Assembly: GCA_963840805.1 (NCBI GenBank)
Contig: CAWJAJ010000017.1
Location: forward strand, 124,001-188,000
Reading direction: 5' to 3'
DNA length: 64,000 nucleotides
Source of the DNA: CADEEN01 sp963840805
Lineage (GTDB): Bacteria; Pseudomonadota; Gammaproteobacteria; Burkholderiales; Burkholderiaceae_C
Shown here: piece by piece, positions 1 through 7,936 of the stretch
Numbering within the stretch: position 1 is the stretch's first letter
How the letters are laid out: every line of letters starts with the position of its first letter
Made by a program: the position numbers and the translations under genes
Notes under the pieces: generated by a model
The model's database searches: none
What the model was told of the DNA's origin: nothing
Seen by the model: the letters and a program-made list of their open reading frames with translations, nothing else

Positions 1-2
1 GG

Positions 3-479
3 TTGCATTACGTGGCCAGCGGCACGATCAAGACCGCAGCGGTGGCGCGCGGCGACCTGCCGGCGCGGCTGAAGATCATCTTCGACGGTGTGTGCGAGGT
101 GGCGTTGCGCTACGAGGCCCACTGTGCCGCAGTGGAGATCGTGTTCGTCAACGTCAACCCGCAAAGCACGCTGCTGCTCGGTCAGGCCCGCGGCGCGGCG
201 CTGGCCGCGCTGGTGTCGCGCTCGCTGGCGGTGTCGGAGTACACCGCGCTGCAGATGAAGAAGGCCATCGTCGGCAGCGGCCACGCGCACAAGACACAGG
301 TGCAGGCGATGGTGCAGCGGCTGCTCGCGCTCAGCGCGGCGCCCGGGCCCGACGCGGCCGACGCGCTGGGCATCGCCATCACCCATGCCCATGCCGGCGC
401 GTCGCTGGCGGCGCTGGCCGAGGCCACGCCGCTGGCGCGGCGCCAGCATGCACAGTACCGGCGCGGGCGCGCCTATTGA
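3..479 (+). CDS. ruvC: RuvC Holliday-junction endonuclease, 5' end outside window
   Basis: C-terminal roughly 158 residues of RuvC, the dimeric nuclease that resolves Holliday junctions with RuvAB during recombinational repair. Visible family landmarks are VEIVFVNVNPQST (with a catalytic Glu), the LGQARGA segment, YTALQMKKAIVG, and the C-terminal acidic motif DAADALGIAITHAH with two metal-binding Asp residues. The family is usually about 170-180 residues, so some 20 N-terminal residues, including the first catalytic Asp, lie left of the window. The apparent TTG start at base 3 is an internal Leu codon, not the real start. The gene converges on the MFS gene at 576; the 96 bp between their stops show nothing recognisable. 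Confidence 0.93.
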   Translation: MHYVASGTIKTAAVARGDLPARLKIIFDGVCEVALRYEAHCAAVEIVFVNVNPQSTLLLGQARGAALAALVSRSLAVSEYTALQMKKAIVGSGHAHKTQVQAMVQRLLALSAAPGPDAADALGIAITHAHAGASLAALAEATPLARRQHAQYRRGRAY

Positions 480-575
480 CGACCTGCGCTCGATCGCCAC
501 GCAAGCAACAGCGCGCGACGAATCGGTTCCGGCCGTCTGCGACCGCTCGGCCCGAAGCCCAAGCCAGCCGCCCTG

Positions 576-1757
576 TCATGCCGTCGCACTGGGCGCCGGA
601 CTGCGGTGCCCACTGGCCTGCGACCAGATCAGTGCAGGGATCAACACCGGAAGCACGGCGAGGTTCATGACCGTCCAGCCGAATCGGTCGTACATCCAGC
701 CGGCGCCGAGGCTGCCCAGCGCCACGAGGCCGAACACCAGCCCTTCGTTGAGCGCTTGCACCTTGGTCTGCTCGCTGGGGCGATAGCACTGCGTCAGCAA
801 GGCGGTGGCCCCGACGAACGCGAAGTTCCAGCCGACGCCCAGCAGCACCAGTGCCGAGAGGAAATGCAGGTACGCGACCCCGGAGGCTGCGACCGCCACG
901 TGGGCGATCAGCAGCAGGAAACCCATCCGCATCACACGCGGCGCACCGAAGCGTGCCACCAGGGTGCCGGTAAAGAACGACGGCGCGAACATGCCGAACA
1001 CATGCCACTGGATCACCGGCTTCACGTCGTCAGTGCCGAAGCCGCAGCCGAGCATCGCCAGTGGCGTGGCCGTCATGGCCAGGATCATCACGGCGTAGCC
1101 CACAGCGGCGCCAATGACCGCAGCCCGCAGGGCCGGCTGCGCGACGATCTCGCGCAGGCGCCGTGCGGGTTCGCCGCCCGCTGCCACCAGATGAGGCAGG
1201 TCGAGTCGCGACAGCAGCACCATGGCTGCCAACGACAGCAATCCCTGAGCCACGTACGAACCGAGGAAGGCATGCTGCGGCAGCCAGTCGCGTCCCCACA
1301 CTGCGATCTGGGGCCCGGCAAACGCGGCCACCACGCCACCGGCCACCACCCATGAGATGGCTCGGCCGGCGTGCTGCGGCCCGGCTGCCTCGGCCGCGGC
1401 GAAGCGGTAGTAGTTGGCGAAGCCCTGGTAGCTGCCGAGCAGCAGGTGGCCAACGACGAAGACGGCAAAACTCTGCATCTGCAGGCCCGTGGCGGCCAGC
1501 ATGCTGCCCGCGATGCCCAGCGCGGCGCCGATCAGGAAGCCGGCACGCCGGCCCAGGCGCCGCATCAGCAACGACGCGGGGATCGACGCGATCGCCGTGC
1601 CCACCACCATCGCGGCGATCGGCAAGGTCGCCCAGCCCTTGTCGGGCGCCAGCATCGCGCCGAGGATGCCGGCCAACGTCACCGACAGCACGACCGCCGA
1701 CAGCGCCAACGCCTGGCTGGCGGCCAGCAGGGGCACGTTGCGCCTGGGCGCGATCAT
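576..1757 (-). CDS. MFS transporter, 12-TM, unknown substrate
   Basis: Predicted inner-membrane major facilitator of 393 residues. About twelve hydrophobic segments are visible, and the typical MFS loop motif between TM2 and TM3 appears as LLMRRLGRRAGFLIG. A central hydrophilic stretch (AAGGEPARRLREIV) separates the two six-helix halves. I chose the ATG at 1757 (MIAPRRNVPLL); the longer reading frame upstream is Arg-rich and runs into the preceding rhodanese remnant. The gene is last in a leftward run behind the ArsR-rhodanese, DsrE and rhodanese genes, with 19 bp to the rhodanese stop. That neighbourhood hints at export or import of a sulfur compound or organic ion, but the sequence does not identify the substrate. 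Confidence 0.85.
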   Translation of the reverse strand: MIAPRRNVPLLAASQALALSAVVLSVTLAGILGAMLAPDKGWATLPIAAMVVGTAIASIPASLLMRRLGRRAGFLIGAALGIAGSMLAATGLQMQSFAVFVVGHLLLGSYQGFANYYRFAAAEAAGPQHAGRAISWVVAGGVVAAFAGPQIAVWGRDWLPQHAFLGSYVAQGLLSLAAMVLLSRLDLPHLVAAGGEPARRLREIVAQPALRAAVIGAAVGYAVMILAMTATPLAMLGCGFGTDDVKPVIQWHVFGMFAPSFFTGTLVARFGAPRVMRMGFLLLIAHVAVAASGVAYLHFLSALVLLGVGWNFAFVGATALLTQCYRPSEQTKVQALNEGLVFGLVALGSLGAGWMYDRFGWTVMNLAVLPVLIPALIWSQASGHRSPAPSATA

Positions 1758-1776
1758 GCGTGTCGCACTGCGCGGC

Positions 1777-1992
1777 TCAGTGCTTTGCCGCCGCCGCGCC
1801 CTTTGCAGCGGCGTCGAACCCGCCCTTGGCCTTCCACTCCGCAAACCCGCCCTGCAGGATGCGCACGTTGTCGTAGCCCGCCACGCGCAGCGCGAAGCCG
1901 GCTTGCGCCGACAGCGTGCCGGTGTTGCAGTACAGCAGCACCGGCTTGTCCTTCGGGATGCGGCTTCTCAAGGAAACGCCGGGCCGCCCCAA
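1777..1992 (-). pseudogene. Rhodanese-family protein, N-terminal half missing
   Basis: Only the C-terminal part of a rhodanese (thiosulfate sulfurtransferase-like) domain remains. The active-site loop YCNTGTLSAQAG, with its catalytic Cys, and the trailing helix NVRILQGGFAEWKAKGGF are intact. The N-terminal half, which normally carries the LVDVRE-type strand and signal region, is absent. The frame opens with a TTG codon inside the conserved core of a hairpin repeat (1968-2002), so the first residues MGRPGVS are translated repeat. Only 54 bp separate the frame from the DsrE gene, so the missing half is not nearby in another frame. I read this as a gene truncated at its 5' side by insertion or deletion involving the repeat; whether it is still translated is unknown. 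Confidence 0.7.
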
Positions 1993-2045
1993 GTTTCCTT
2001 GACCCCCGCGGGGGGCGGGCTGGGCGCAGCCCGGCCCTGGGGGTG
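1968..2045. repeat. Conserved-core hairpin repeat, copy 1, plus GC palindromes
   Basis: A perfect 10-bp stem (TCAAGGAAAC at 1968-1977 with GTTTCCTTGA at 1993-2002) encloses the 15-nt core GCCGGGCCGCCCCAA at 1978-1992. The same core occurs between murD and mraY, between murE and ftsI and, with two changes, between ftsA and ftsQ, each time with a different stem sequence. It is followed by GC-rich palindromes (CCCCCGCGGGGG and GGGCTGGGCGCAGCCC) that end just before the DsrE stop codon. The unit separates DsrE from the truncated rhodanese. Confidence 0.75.
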
Positions 2046-2046
2046 C

Positions 2047-2397
2047 TCAGAACACGAGCACCTTGTCGGCCTCGGCAGTCCAGTCGGCGAGCTGGGCGAG
2101 CGTGCCGCGCCGTGCGCCTTCCACCAACTCGTCTTCGCGCAGGCCGCGCGCGTCCATGCAGGTGCCGCACAAGGCCACTTCACCCTTGCGCAGCACCTTG
2201 CCCAGCATCAGCTGCACGCTGTAGTAGCCCTCGGGCACCTTCTGTCCGCCCTTGGCGCAGGTCACGGCATCGGCCATCAGGAACAGCCTGACCTGCTGGC
2301 CGTCCTTGTTGGCGAGTGCGGCGGCCAGGCGCAGCGTGTTGTAGGCGCGTTCGTTGCCGTAGGGGGCGTCGTTGAGGATGAACAGGGTGGAGGCCAT
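2047..2397 (-). CDS. DsrE-family sulfur-relay protein
   Basis: A 116-residue soluble protein of the DsrE/DsrF-like fold. It begins STLFILNDAPYGNERAYNTL and contains LALANK-type helices, the LFLMADAV strand and the Cys-bearing segment GEVALCGTCMDARG, in which one Cys is the usual sulfur-carrying residue of this family. A further Cys lies at VTCAKGGQ. DsrE-like proteins relay sulfane sulfur as persulfides. The ATG at 2397 is preferred over the longer frame, which overlaps the end of the ArsR-rhodanese gene. The position directly downstream of a sulfur-sensing-type regulator with its own rhodanese domain, and upstream of a rhodanese remnant, supports a role in persulfide transfer or detoxification; the acceptor is unknown. 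Confidence 0.88.
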   Translation of the reverse strand: MASTLFILNDAPYGNERAYNTLRLAAALANKDGQQVRLFLMADAVTCAKGGQKVPEGYYSVQLMLGKVLRKGEVALCGTCMDARGLREDELVEGARRGTLAQLADWTAEADKVLVF

Positions 2398-2426
2398 GGG
2401 GTTCCTTGGGTGTTCAGGCGCCGGTT

Positions 2427-3089
2427 TCAGCCACGCGAGACCGGCAGGCCCGCCGCCTGCCATTCGCTGACGCCGTCGAAGGTCTTGCGCGCGCGGTAGC
2501 CACGTGCTTGCAGCAGCTTCACCGCTTCGTCGGACATCAGGCAGAACGGGCCGCGGCAGTAGGCGACGATCTCCACGCCGCGCGGCAGCTCGGCCAGGCG
2601 TTGTGCCAGCTCGGCCAGCGGCAGTGAGCGTGCATAGGGCAGGTGGGCGGTGTCGTACTCCTGCTGCGGGCGCACGTCGAGCACGATCACCTCGCCACGC
2701 TTGGCCTGCGCCAGCAACTCCTTGCGGCCGACGCGGGCGAGCCGGTCGGGCTCGGCCATCATCTGCTGCAGCGCCAGGCGCAATTCGACCAGATGCTCTT
2801 CGGCCACCTGGCGCAGCGTGACACCGAGCTGCGCCACGTCGCCACCGCTCAGCCGATAGACCATGCGCTTGCCCTCGCGCCGGCTCTGCACCAGCCGCGC
2901 TTCCTTCAGCGCCTTCAGGTGCGCGCTGGCGAGCTTGACGTCGATGGCCACCTCGGCGGCGACCACTTCGACGGCCTTCTCCCCCTGCGCCAGCATCTCC
3001 AGCATCTCCAGACGCTTCGGACTGGCCAGCGCCTTGCCTACGCGGGCGACTTGTTCGTAGAGAAGGTCTTTGAGCGTTCGATTGTCCAT
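2427..3089 (-). CDS. ArsR-family regulator fused to a rhodanese domain
   Basis: A 220-residue fusion. Residues about 10-95 form an ArsR/SmtB winged helix (VGKALASPKRLEMLEML, recognition region VKLASAHLKALKEARLV, wing SRREGKRMVYRL). Residues about 120-218 form a rhodanese domain (VIVLDVRPQQEYDTAHLPYA, active loop AYCRGPFCLMSDEA, then FDGVSEWQAAGLP). The loop Cys is present, with a second Cys four residues further on, suitable for persulfide or disulfide chemistry. The expected role is a DNA-binding repressor whose state depends on reactive sulfur species. A strong palindrome lies 8 bp upstream of the ATG, consistent with autoregulation and control of the divergent hydroxylase gene. DsrE follows after 29 bp. 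Confidence 0.93.
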   Translation of the reverse strand: MDNRTLKDLLYEQVARVGKALASPKRLEMLEMLAQGEKAVEVVAAEVAIDVKLASAHLKALKEARLVQSRREGKRMVYRLSGGDVAQLGVTLRQVAEEHLVELRLALQQMMAEPDRLARVGRKELLAQAKRGEVIVLDVRPQQEYDTAHLPYARSLPLAELAQRLAELPRGVEIVAYCRGPFCLMSDEAVKLLQARGYRARKTFDGVSEWQAAGLPVSRG

Positions 3090-3096
3090 GAGCTAT

Positions 3097-3116
3097 ATTC
3101 TAACGATCGTTTGAAT
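3097..3116. promoter_or_regulatory. Candidate ArsR-rhodanese operator
   Basis: ATTCTAACGATCGTTTGAAT is a 20-bp palindrome with 9 of 10 paired positions and a perfect AACGATCGTT centre. It sits in the divergent gap, 8 bp from the regulator ATG and 62 bp from the hydroxylase ATG. ArsR-family dimers bind such AT-flanked palindromes, so autorepression is the natural reading. Control of the rightward genes is inference. Confidence 0.7.
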
Positions 3117-3177
3117 GAAAGGTAAAGAGCCGGCCCCGGATTCGCAGCGCGCGACGCGCCGGCCACTGGAGACACCG

Positions 3178-4053
3178 ATGGATCTCGAACAGTTTGTCCT
3201 GGCCCACGAGCCGGCCATCCGGCTGAGCTGCTTCCTGGGCAGCTTCACGCTCGCGGCGGTGTGGGAATGGCTCGCGCCGCGGCGCGCGCTGACCGTGTCC
3301 AAGGCCCTGCGCTGGACCAGCAACCTGGCCCTGGTGCTGCTCAACACCTTGCTGTTGCGCTTGATGTTCCCGCTGGCGGCGGTCGGCATGGCGGCCTTCG
3401 GCGTCGCCAACGGCTGGGGCCTGCTCAACCACTTCCAGGTGCCGTTCTGGGTCGCGGTGCCGGTGGCGGTGATCGCGATGGACTGCGTCATCTGGCTGCA
3501 GCACGTGATGGTGCATGCCGTGCCGGTGCTGTGGCGGCTGCACCGGGTGCATCACGCCGACCTCGACTACGACCTGACCACCGGCGCACGCTTCCACCCG
3601 ATCGAGATCGCGCTGTCGATGCTGATCAAGTTCGCCACCATCACCGTGCTCGGCCCGCCGGTGCTGGCGGTGGTGATCTTCGAGGTGCTGCTCAACGCCA
3701 CCGCGATGTTCAACCACGGCAACATCCGCCTGCCCGCGGCGTTGGATCGTGTGCTGCGCTGGCTCGTCGTCACGCCCGACATGCACCGCGTGCACCACTC
3801 CATCGAAGACGACGAGACCAACTCCAACTTCGGTTTCAACCTGCCCTGGTGGGACCGCCTGTTCGGCACCTACCGCGCGCAACCACGCGCCGGCCATGAA
3901 GCGATGACCATCGGCATCCGTGGCCACGCCGACCCCCGCGAGGTGGCGCGCCTGGACGGCATGCTGCTGATGCCGTTCAGGGGTGAGGTGGGTGGCTACG
4001 CGATCAACCGTCGCCACGGGTCCGGTGGCCCCGGCGAGAGCGCCGCGCAATGA
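3178..4053 (+). CDS. Sterol desaturase / fatty acid hydroxylase superfamily membrane protein
   Basis: A 291-residue integral membrane di-iron oxygenase of the FA-hydroxylase superfamily. His clusters expected to ligate iron are visible: LQHVMVHAV, LHRVHHADLDYD, FNHGN and MHRVHHSIEDDE. Three to four hydrophobic segments lie in the first half (SCFLGSFTLAAVWEWL, NLALVLLNTLLLRLMF, VPVAVIAMDCVIWL). The ATG at 3178 (MDLEQFVLAHEP) follows the divergent operator region; the longer frame from 3115 would start inside that region. These enzymes hydroxylate or desaturate lipids; the substrate here is unknown. The stop overlaps a short bridging ORF (ATGA), and the cysteine desulfurase follows. Confidence 0.88.
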   Translation: MDLEQFVLAHEPAIRLSCFLGSFTLAAVWEWLAPRRALTVSKALRWTSNLALVLLNTLLLRLMFPLAAVGMAAFGVANGWGLLNHFQVPFWVAVPVAVIAMDCVIWLQHVMVHAVPVLWRLHRVHHADLDYDLTTGARFHPIEIALSMLIKFATITVLGPPVLAVVIFEVLLNATAMFNHGNIRLPAALDRVLRWLVVTPDMHRVHHSIEDDETNSNFGFNLPWWDRLFGTYRAQPRAGHEAMTIGIRGHADPREVARLDGMLLMPFRGEVGGYAINRRHGSGGPGESAAQ

Positions 4054-4163
4054 ACAGGACTGCGTTGCGCTGGCTGCTCGGCCTGGTGCACGGTGGCGCA
4101 AGAGCCGACAGTCCGCCGCCGCCCGCGCGGACTGGCCTGGAACCGACAAAGGTGGAGACATGA
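4050..4163 (+). CDS. 37-codon bridging ORF between hydroxylase and desulfurase
   Basis: A short frame starts at an ATG that overlaps the hydroxylase stop (ATGA) and ends at a TGA that overlaps the desulfurase start (ATGA). It therefore links the two genes exactly, end to end. The product begins MNRTALRWLLGLVHGG and ends in a Pro-rich polar tail; no family is recognisable. Two consecutive ATGA junctions suggest translational coupling by terminating and re-initiating ribosomes. It may be a genuine micro-protein or only a coupling device; a chance match is also possible. Confidence 0.4.
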   Translation: MNRTALRWLLGLVHGGARADSPPPPARTGLEPTKVET

Positions 4164-5302
4164 GCGATCCGATCTACCTCGACTACAACGCCACCACCCC
4201 GGTCGCGCCGGAAGTGCTCGATGCGATGCTGCCGTGGTTGCGCGGAGAATTCGGCAACCCGTCGAGCGCGCACGCGTACGGTCGGCGCGCCGCGCAGGCC
4301 GTCGCCGCGGCGCGGCGCCAGCTCGCCGAGCTGATCGGGGCCCAGGCACAGGAAATCGTCTTCACCGGCTGCGCGACCGAGGCCAACAACCTGGCGCTGC
4401 TGGGCGTGGCGCGTGCGCTCGGCACGGCGACGCGCCACCTGGTCGTCAGCGCCGTCGAGCACCCCGCGGTCATGGCGCCGGCGCTCCACCTGCGCGAACA
4501 AGGCTGGACACTGACGGTGTTGCCCGTCGACGAGTTCGGCCGGATCGCGCCCGACCCACTGGCCGGCGCGCTTCGCCCCGACACGGCCCTGGTGTCGGTG
4601 ATGCATGCCAACAACGAGGTCGGCACGCTGCAGCCGATCCGCGAGATCGCGCGCATGACGCGCGAACGCGGCATCCTGCTGCATACCGATGCCGCGCAGT
4701 CGGCCGGCAAGTTGCCGCTGGATGTCGACGAACTCGGCGTCGACCTGCTGACGCTGGCCGGCCACAAGTTCTACGCCCCCAAGGGCGTCGGCGCGTTGTA
4801 CGTGCGCGGCGGCACGCCCCTTCGATCGGTAATGCATGGCGCCGAGCAGGAGCAAGGCCTGCGGCCCGGCACCGAGAACGTGGCCGCCATCGTCGGGCTC
4901 GGCGCTGCGGCCGCCCTGGCCAAGGCTTCGCTGCCCGGCGCGTCGGCGCACCTGCGGGCCCTGCGCGACCGGCTGCATCAGCACCTGGCAGCCGCGGTCC
5001 CGGACCTGCACCTCAATGGCCATCCCGAGCACCGACTGCCCAACACGCTGCACCTGTCTTTCCCCGGCGTGAGCGGGCGCGCGCTGCTGGCCGAAGCGGC
5101 TGGTGTCGTCGCGGCATCGGTCGGGTCGGCATGTCATTCGGAGCACGACGCGGTCAGCGGCGTGCTGGCCGCGATGGGCGCGGACGCGGCGCGGGCCGCC
5201 GGCGCCGTGCGGCTGTCGGTGGGGCGCATGACCACACCCGCAGAAGTCGAGCGCGCCGCGCAGGGTCTGGTGGCCGCCTGGCAGCGATTGCAGGCGCGGT
5301 GA
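4160..5302 (+). CDS. Cysteine desulfurase-like class V aminotransferase (NifS/IscS family)
   Basis: A 380-residue PLP enzyme that takes sulfur from L-cysteine, leaving alanine and an enzyme persulfide. Landmarks in order: YLDYNATTPVAPEVLDAM near the N-terminus, FTGCATEANNLAL, the PLP-contact segment HANNEVGTLQPI, HTDAAQSAGKLPLDV, the Schiff-base Lys in LAGHKFYAPKGVGALYV, and the mobile-loop catalytic Cys in VGSACHSEHDAVSGVL. The ATG at 4160 matches the family N-terminus exactly. It is not the housekeeping isc copy, because no iscU, iscA or hscB lies nearby. Adjacent DsrE and rhodanese genes across the divergent promoter suggest dedicated sulfur mobilisation. Its stop overlaps a GTG that opens a truncated methyltransferase. 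Confidence 0.93.
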   Translation: MSDPIYLDYNATTPVAPEVLDAMLPWLRGEFGNPSSAHAYGRRAAQAVAAARRQLAELIGAQAQEIVFTGCATEANNLALLGVARALGTATRHLVVSAVEHPAVMAPALHLREQGWTLTVLPVDEFGRIAPDPLAGALRPDTALVSVMHANNEVGTLQPIREIARMTRERGILLHTDAAQSAGKLPLDVDELGVDLLTLAGHKFYAPKGVGALYVRGGTPLRSVMHGAEQEQGLRPGTENVAAIVGLGAAAALAKASLPGASAHLRALRDRLHQHLAAAVPDLHLNGHPEHRLPNTLHLSFPGVSGRALLAEAAGVVAASVGSACHSEHDAVSGVLAAMGADAARAAGAVRLSVGRMTTPAEVERAAQGLVAAWQRLQAR

Positions 5303-5424
5303 CGCCCGAGCAGTACGAAGCCTGGTACGACACGCCGCGTGGTCGGTGGATCGGCGACACGGAGCACGCGCTGATCCGGCGCCTGCTGGATCTGCGGCCG
5401 GGCGACACCGTGCTCGATGTCGCC
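5299..5424 (+). pseudogene. Truncated SAM-dependent methyltransferase, N-terminal remnant
   Basis: A GTG overlapping the desulfurase stop (GTGA) opens a frame reading VTPEQYEAWYDTPRGRWI, followed by a helix rich in Leu and Arg and the strand GDTVLDVA. This is the classic start of a class I methyltransferase up to the beginning of motif I. The glycine-rich remainder of motif I (VLDVGCGTG type) never follows. From about 5425 the sequence becomes the antisense of the ABC permease 3' end. The gene has evidently lost everything after its first 42 or so codons at this junction. Confidence 0.6.
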
Positions 5425-5456
5425 CTGCGGCCGCCCGGCAGTGTCAACGTGCGGCC

Positions 5457-6660
5457 TCAATCGGAGCGCAGCGCGTCGACCGGATCGAGCCTGCGCAGCG
5501 CGGCGCGCCGGCAGCACGCCTGCGGCCAAGCCGATCACGGCGCTGCTGGCCACGGCCAGGAACACGTACAGGATCGGCGTGGCCACCGGCAGCGCCGGCA
5601 CGACGACGCGGATCAACTGTGCCAGCCCCAGGCCGATCGCCACGCCGAACAGGCTGCCGAGCACGGCCAGCACCACCGCCTCGCCGAGAAACAGCCAAAG
5701 GATGGTTTGCCGCTGGCTGCCCAGCGCAATCATCAGCCCGATCTCGTGGGTGCGCTCGGCCACGGCGATGGTCATGATCGTGACGATGCCCACCGAGCCG
5801 ACCAGCAGCGAAATGCTGCCGAGCGCGGCGACCGCCATGGTCAGGATGTCGAGGATGTTCGACAAGGTGCTGAGCATCTCTTCCTGCGTGGTCACGGTGA
5901 AATCGGCACGCCCGTGGCGCGCCTTCAGCACGCCCTCGGCGGCGGCGGCGACGGCCCGGGCCGAAACACCCCCCGCGTAGGCCAGGTTGATCTCGGTGAG
6001 GCCCTCGCGATTGAACAGCTCCATCGCGCGTGCCGCCGGCACGAAGGCGGTGTCGTCGAGGTCGAGGCCGAGAAACTGGCCCTTGGGCACCAGCACGCCG
6101 ATGACGCGGAAGCTCTGCCCGCCGATGCGCAGCCGCTCGCCCAGCGCGTTGTCGGCGCCGAAGATCTCGTGCTTCAACTTCGGGCCCAGCACGACGAAGC
6201 TGCGCGCCTCGTCCGTGCCTTCGCCGGGCAGGAACTGGCCGACGGCCACCTGCATGTTGAAGACCGCGAGCGCAGCGGCCGAGACACCGTAGACGATGGT
6301 GCGGCGCAGCCGGCCGCGTGCCTGCGCCTCGGCGTTGCCCCAGGCAGTCGGCACCACGCCGATGACGCCAGGCACGCGCTCGAGCGCCCGCGCATCGTCG
6401 AGCGTCAACGGCCGGACCGAGGTCGGCAAGCCCGAGGGGGGCCCGCCCCGTGCCCCGGTGCGCCCGGGCGAAATGCCGATCACGTTGGTGCCGAACTGCG
6501 AGAACTCGGACAGCACGAAGCGGTGAATGCCCTCGCCGATCGAAGTCAGCAGGATCACTGCCGCAATCCCCACCGCGATGCCCGCCAGCGTCAGGAAGCT
6601 GCGCATGCGCTGCGAACCGATCGAGCGCCAGGCGAAGCGGACGCCATCAGCGGCGATCAT
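5457..6660 (-). CDS. MacB-type ABC export permease, one frameshift near the end
   Basis: FtsX/MacB-fold permease, about 400 residues once corrected. TM1 is RSFLTLAGIAVGIAAVILL, followed by a large periplasmic MacB-like domain (residues about 45-270). Three C-terminal helices follow (MAVAALGSISLLVGSVGIV, ILWLFLGEAVVLAVLGSLF, YVFLAVASSAVIGLAAGV). The family ends in PARRAAQLDPVDALRSD. Here the frame breaks after PARRAAQ, and LDPVDALRSD with its stop (5457-5459) lies in another frame; removing one base near 5490 restores it. The ATG at 6660 (MIAADGVRFAWRSIG) is the family-typical start. It is third in the leftward ABC set, after the second permease. The substrate is unknown; MacB-like systems export peptides, lipids or toxins. 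Confidence 0.87.
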
Positions 6661-6727
6661 GGCCGGGCTCCGCGCACCGAAGCAGCGGCGCCTGGCGCCA
6701 TCACGCAGGCCGGGGCCGGCTGCCCGC

Positions 6728-7936
6728 TCATCGCCTGGCCAGTGCCGCCACCGGATCGAGCTGCGCGGCGCGGCGTGCCGGCAGGACGCCAAACAGGATG
6801 CCGGTGCCGAGCGCCGTGCCCAGGCCCGCCAGCACGGCCCAGTCGGGCGGGTAGGCGGGGAACACCGGATACAGCGCGCGGATCACCGCGGCGCCCGCCA
6901 GGCCGAGCGCATAGCCGAACATCGCGCCGGCCGCAGACAGCAGCGCCGCCTCGACCAGGAACGCGATACGGATCGTGCTGCCGCTGGCGCCGAGCGCCTT
7001 CAGCAAGCCGATCTCGCTGCGCCGCTGCGCCACCGACACCAGCATCACGTTCATCACCAGGATGCCGGCCACCGCCAGGCTGATCGCGGCAATGCCGGCG
7101 ACGCCCAGCGTCAGCGTACCGATCAGGCGATCGAAGGTCGCAAGCAGGGCGTCCTGCGTGATCACGGTGACGTCTTCCTCGCCGTCGTGGCGCGCCTTGA
7201 TGATGTCGGTGGCCTGTCGCTTGGTGGCTTCGATGGCATCGCGGTTGCGCGCCTCGACCAGGATGCGGAACAGCGTATTGGTATTGAACATCGCCTGCGC
7301 GATCGACACCGGCACCACGGCCATCTCGTCGGTGTTCATGCCCAGGCCGCTGCCGGTGGCGGCGAGCACGCCGATGACGCGGAAGCGCCGGTCGCCGACG
7401 CGGACGAACTGCCCGAGCGCCGTGTCGCCGGGGAACAGTTCCGTGCGCAGCTTGGCGCCGATCACCATCACCGGCGAGCCGCGGCCCCAATCCTCGCGCG
7501 GCAGGAACTGGCCCTGCGCCATCTTGAACTGGCGCACCTCGATGAACTCGGCGGTCGAGCCGACCACCATGCCTTCGCGCAGGCGCCCGCCCACCGAAAG
7601 CTCCGACGTGCCCACCGTCAGCGGCGCGACGCGCAGCACGCCGGGTGCGCGCAGCAGCGCCTGGGCGTCGTCGACGGTCAGATCGCGGGGCGTGGTGCTG
7701 ATGAAGCTGCCCGGATTGATGCCGCCGGTCTCGGTGCGGCCGGGCAACACGATCACCAGGTTGGTGCCGATCGCGCTGAACTCGCGCACGACGTAGCGGC
7801 GCGCGCCGTCGCCCAGTGCAGTCAGCGTGACGACCGCCGCCACGCCGATGGCCATCGCCAGCATCAGCAGCACGGTGCGCAGGCGGTTGCCACGCGCGGC
7901 GCCGACGGCGAAGGCAACGACATCACGCGCGCGCAT
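6728..7936 (-). CDS. MacB-type ABC export permease
   Basis: A 402-residue permease paralogous to the one at 5457-6660. It has an N-terminal helix (TVLLMLAMAIGVAAVVTL), a periplasmic MacB-core-like domain with the conserved FRVIGVLAATGSGLGMNTDE segment, and three C-terminal helices ending in GVLPARRAAQLDPVAALARR. The terminal PARRAAxLDPV motif is intact here and serves as the internal reference for the frameshift in its partner. It overlaps the ATPase gene by 14 bp, indicating translational coupling. Two different permeases suggest a heterodimeric exporter rather than the MacB homodimer; the ATPase is encoded separately instead of being fused as in E. coli MacB. Confidence 0.92.
   Translation of the reverse strand: MRARDVVAFAVGAARGNRLRTVLLMLAMAIGVAAVVTLTALGDGARRYVVREFSAIGTNLVIVLPGRTETGGINPGSFISTTPRDLTVDDAQALLRAPGVLRVAPLTVGTSELSVGGRLREGMVVGSTAEFIEVRQFKMAQGQFLPREDWGRGSPVMVIGAKLRTELFPGDTALGQFVRVGDRRFRVIGVLAATGSGLGMNTDEMAVVPVSIAQAMFNTNTLFRILVEARNRDAIEATKRQATDIIKARHDGEEDVTVITQDALLATFDRLIGTLTLGVAGIAAISLAVAGILVMNVMLVSVAQRRSEIGLLKALGASGSTIRIAFLVEAALLSAAGAMFGYALGLAGAAVIRALYPVFPAYPPDWAVLAGLGTALGTGILFGVLPARRAAQLDPVAALARR

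Noticed and set aside
4093..7083. A 996-codon plus-strand open frame
   Set aside because: It lies in another frame across the desulfurase and antisense to the ABC permeases; GC-rich DNA opens such frames. Only its short methyltransferase-like segment has meaning.
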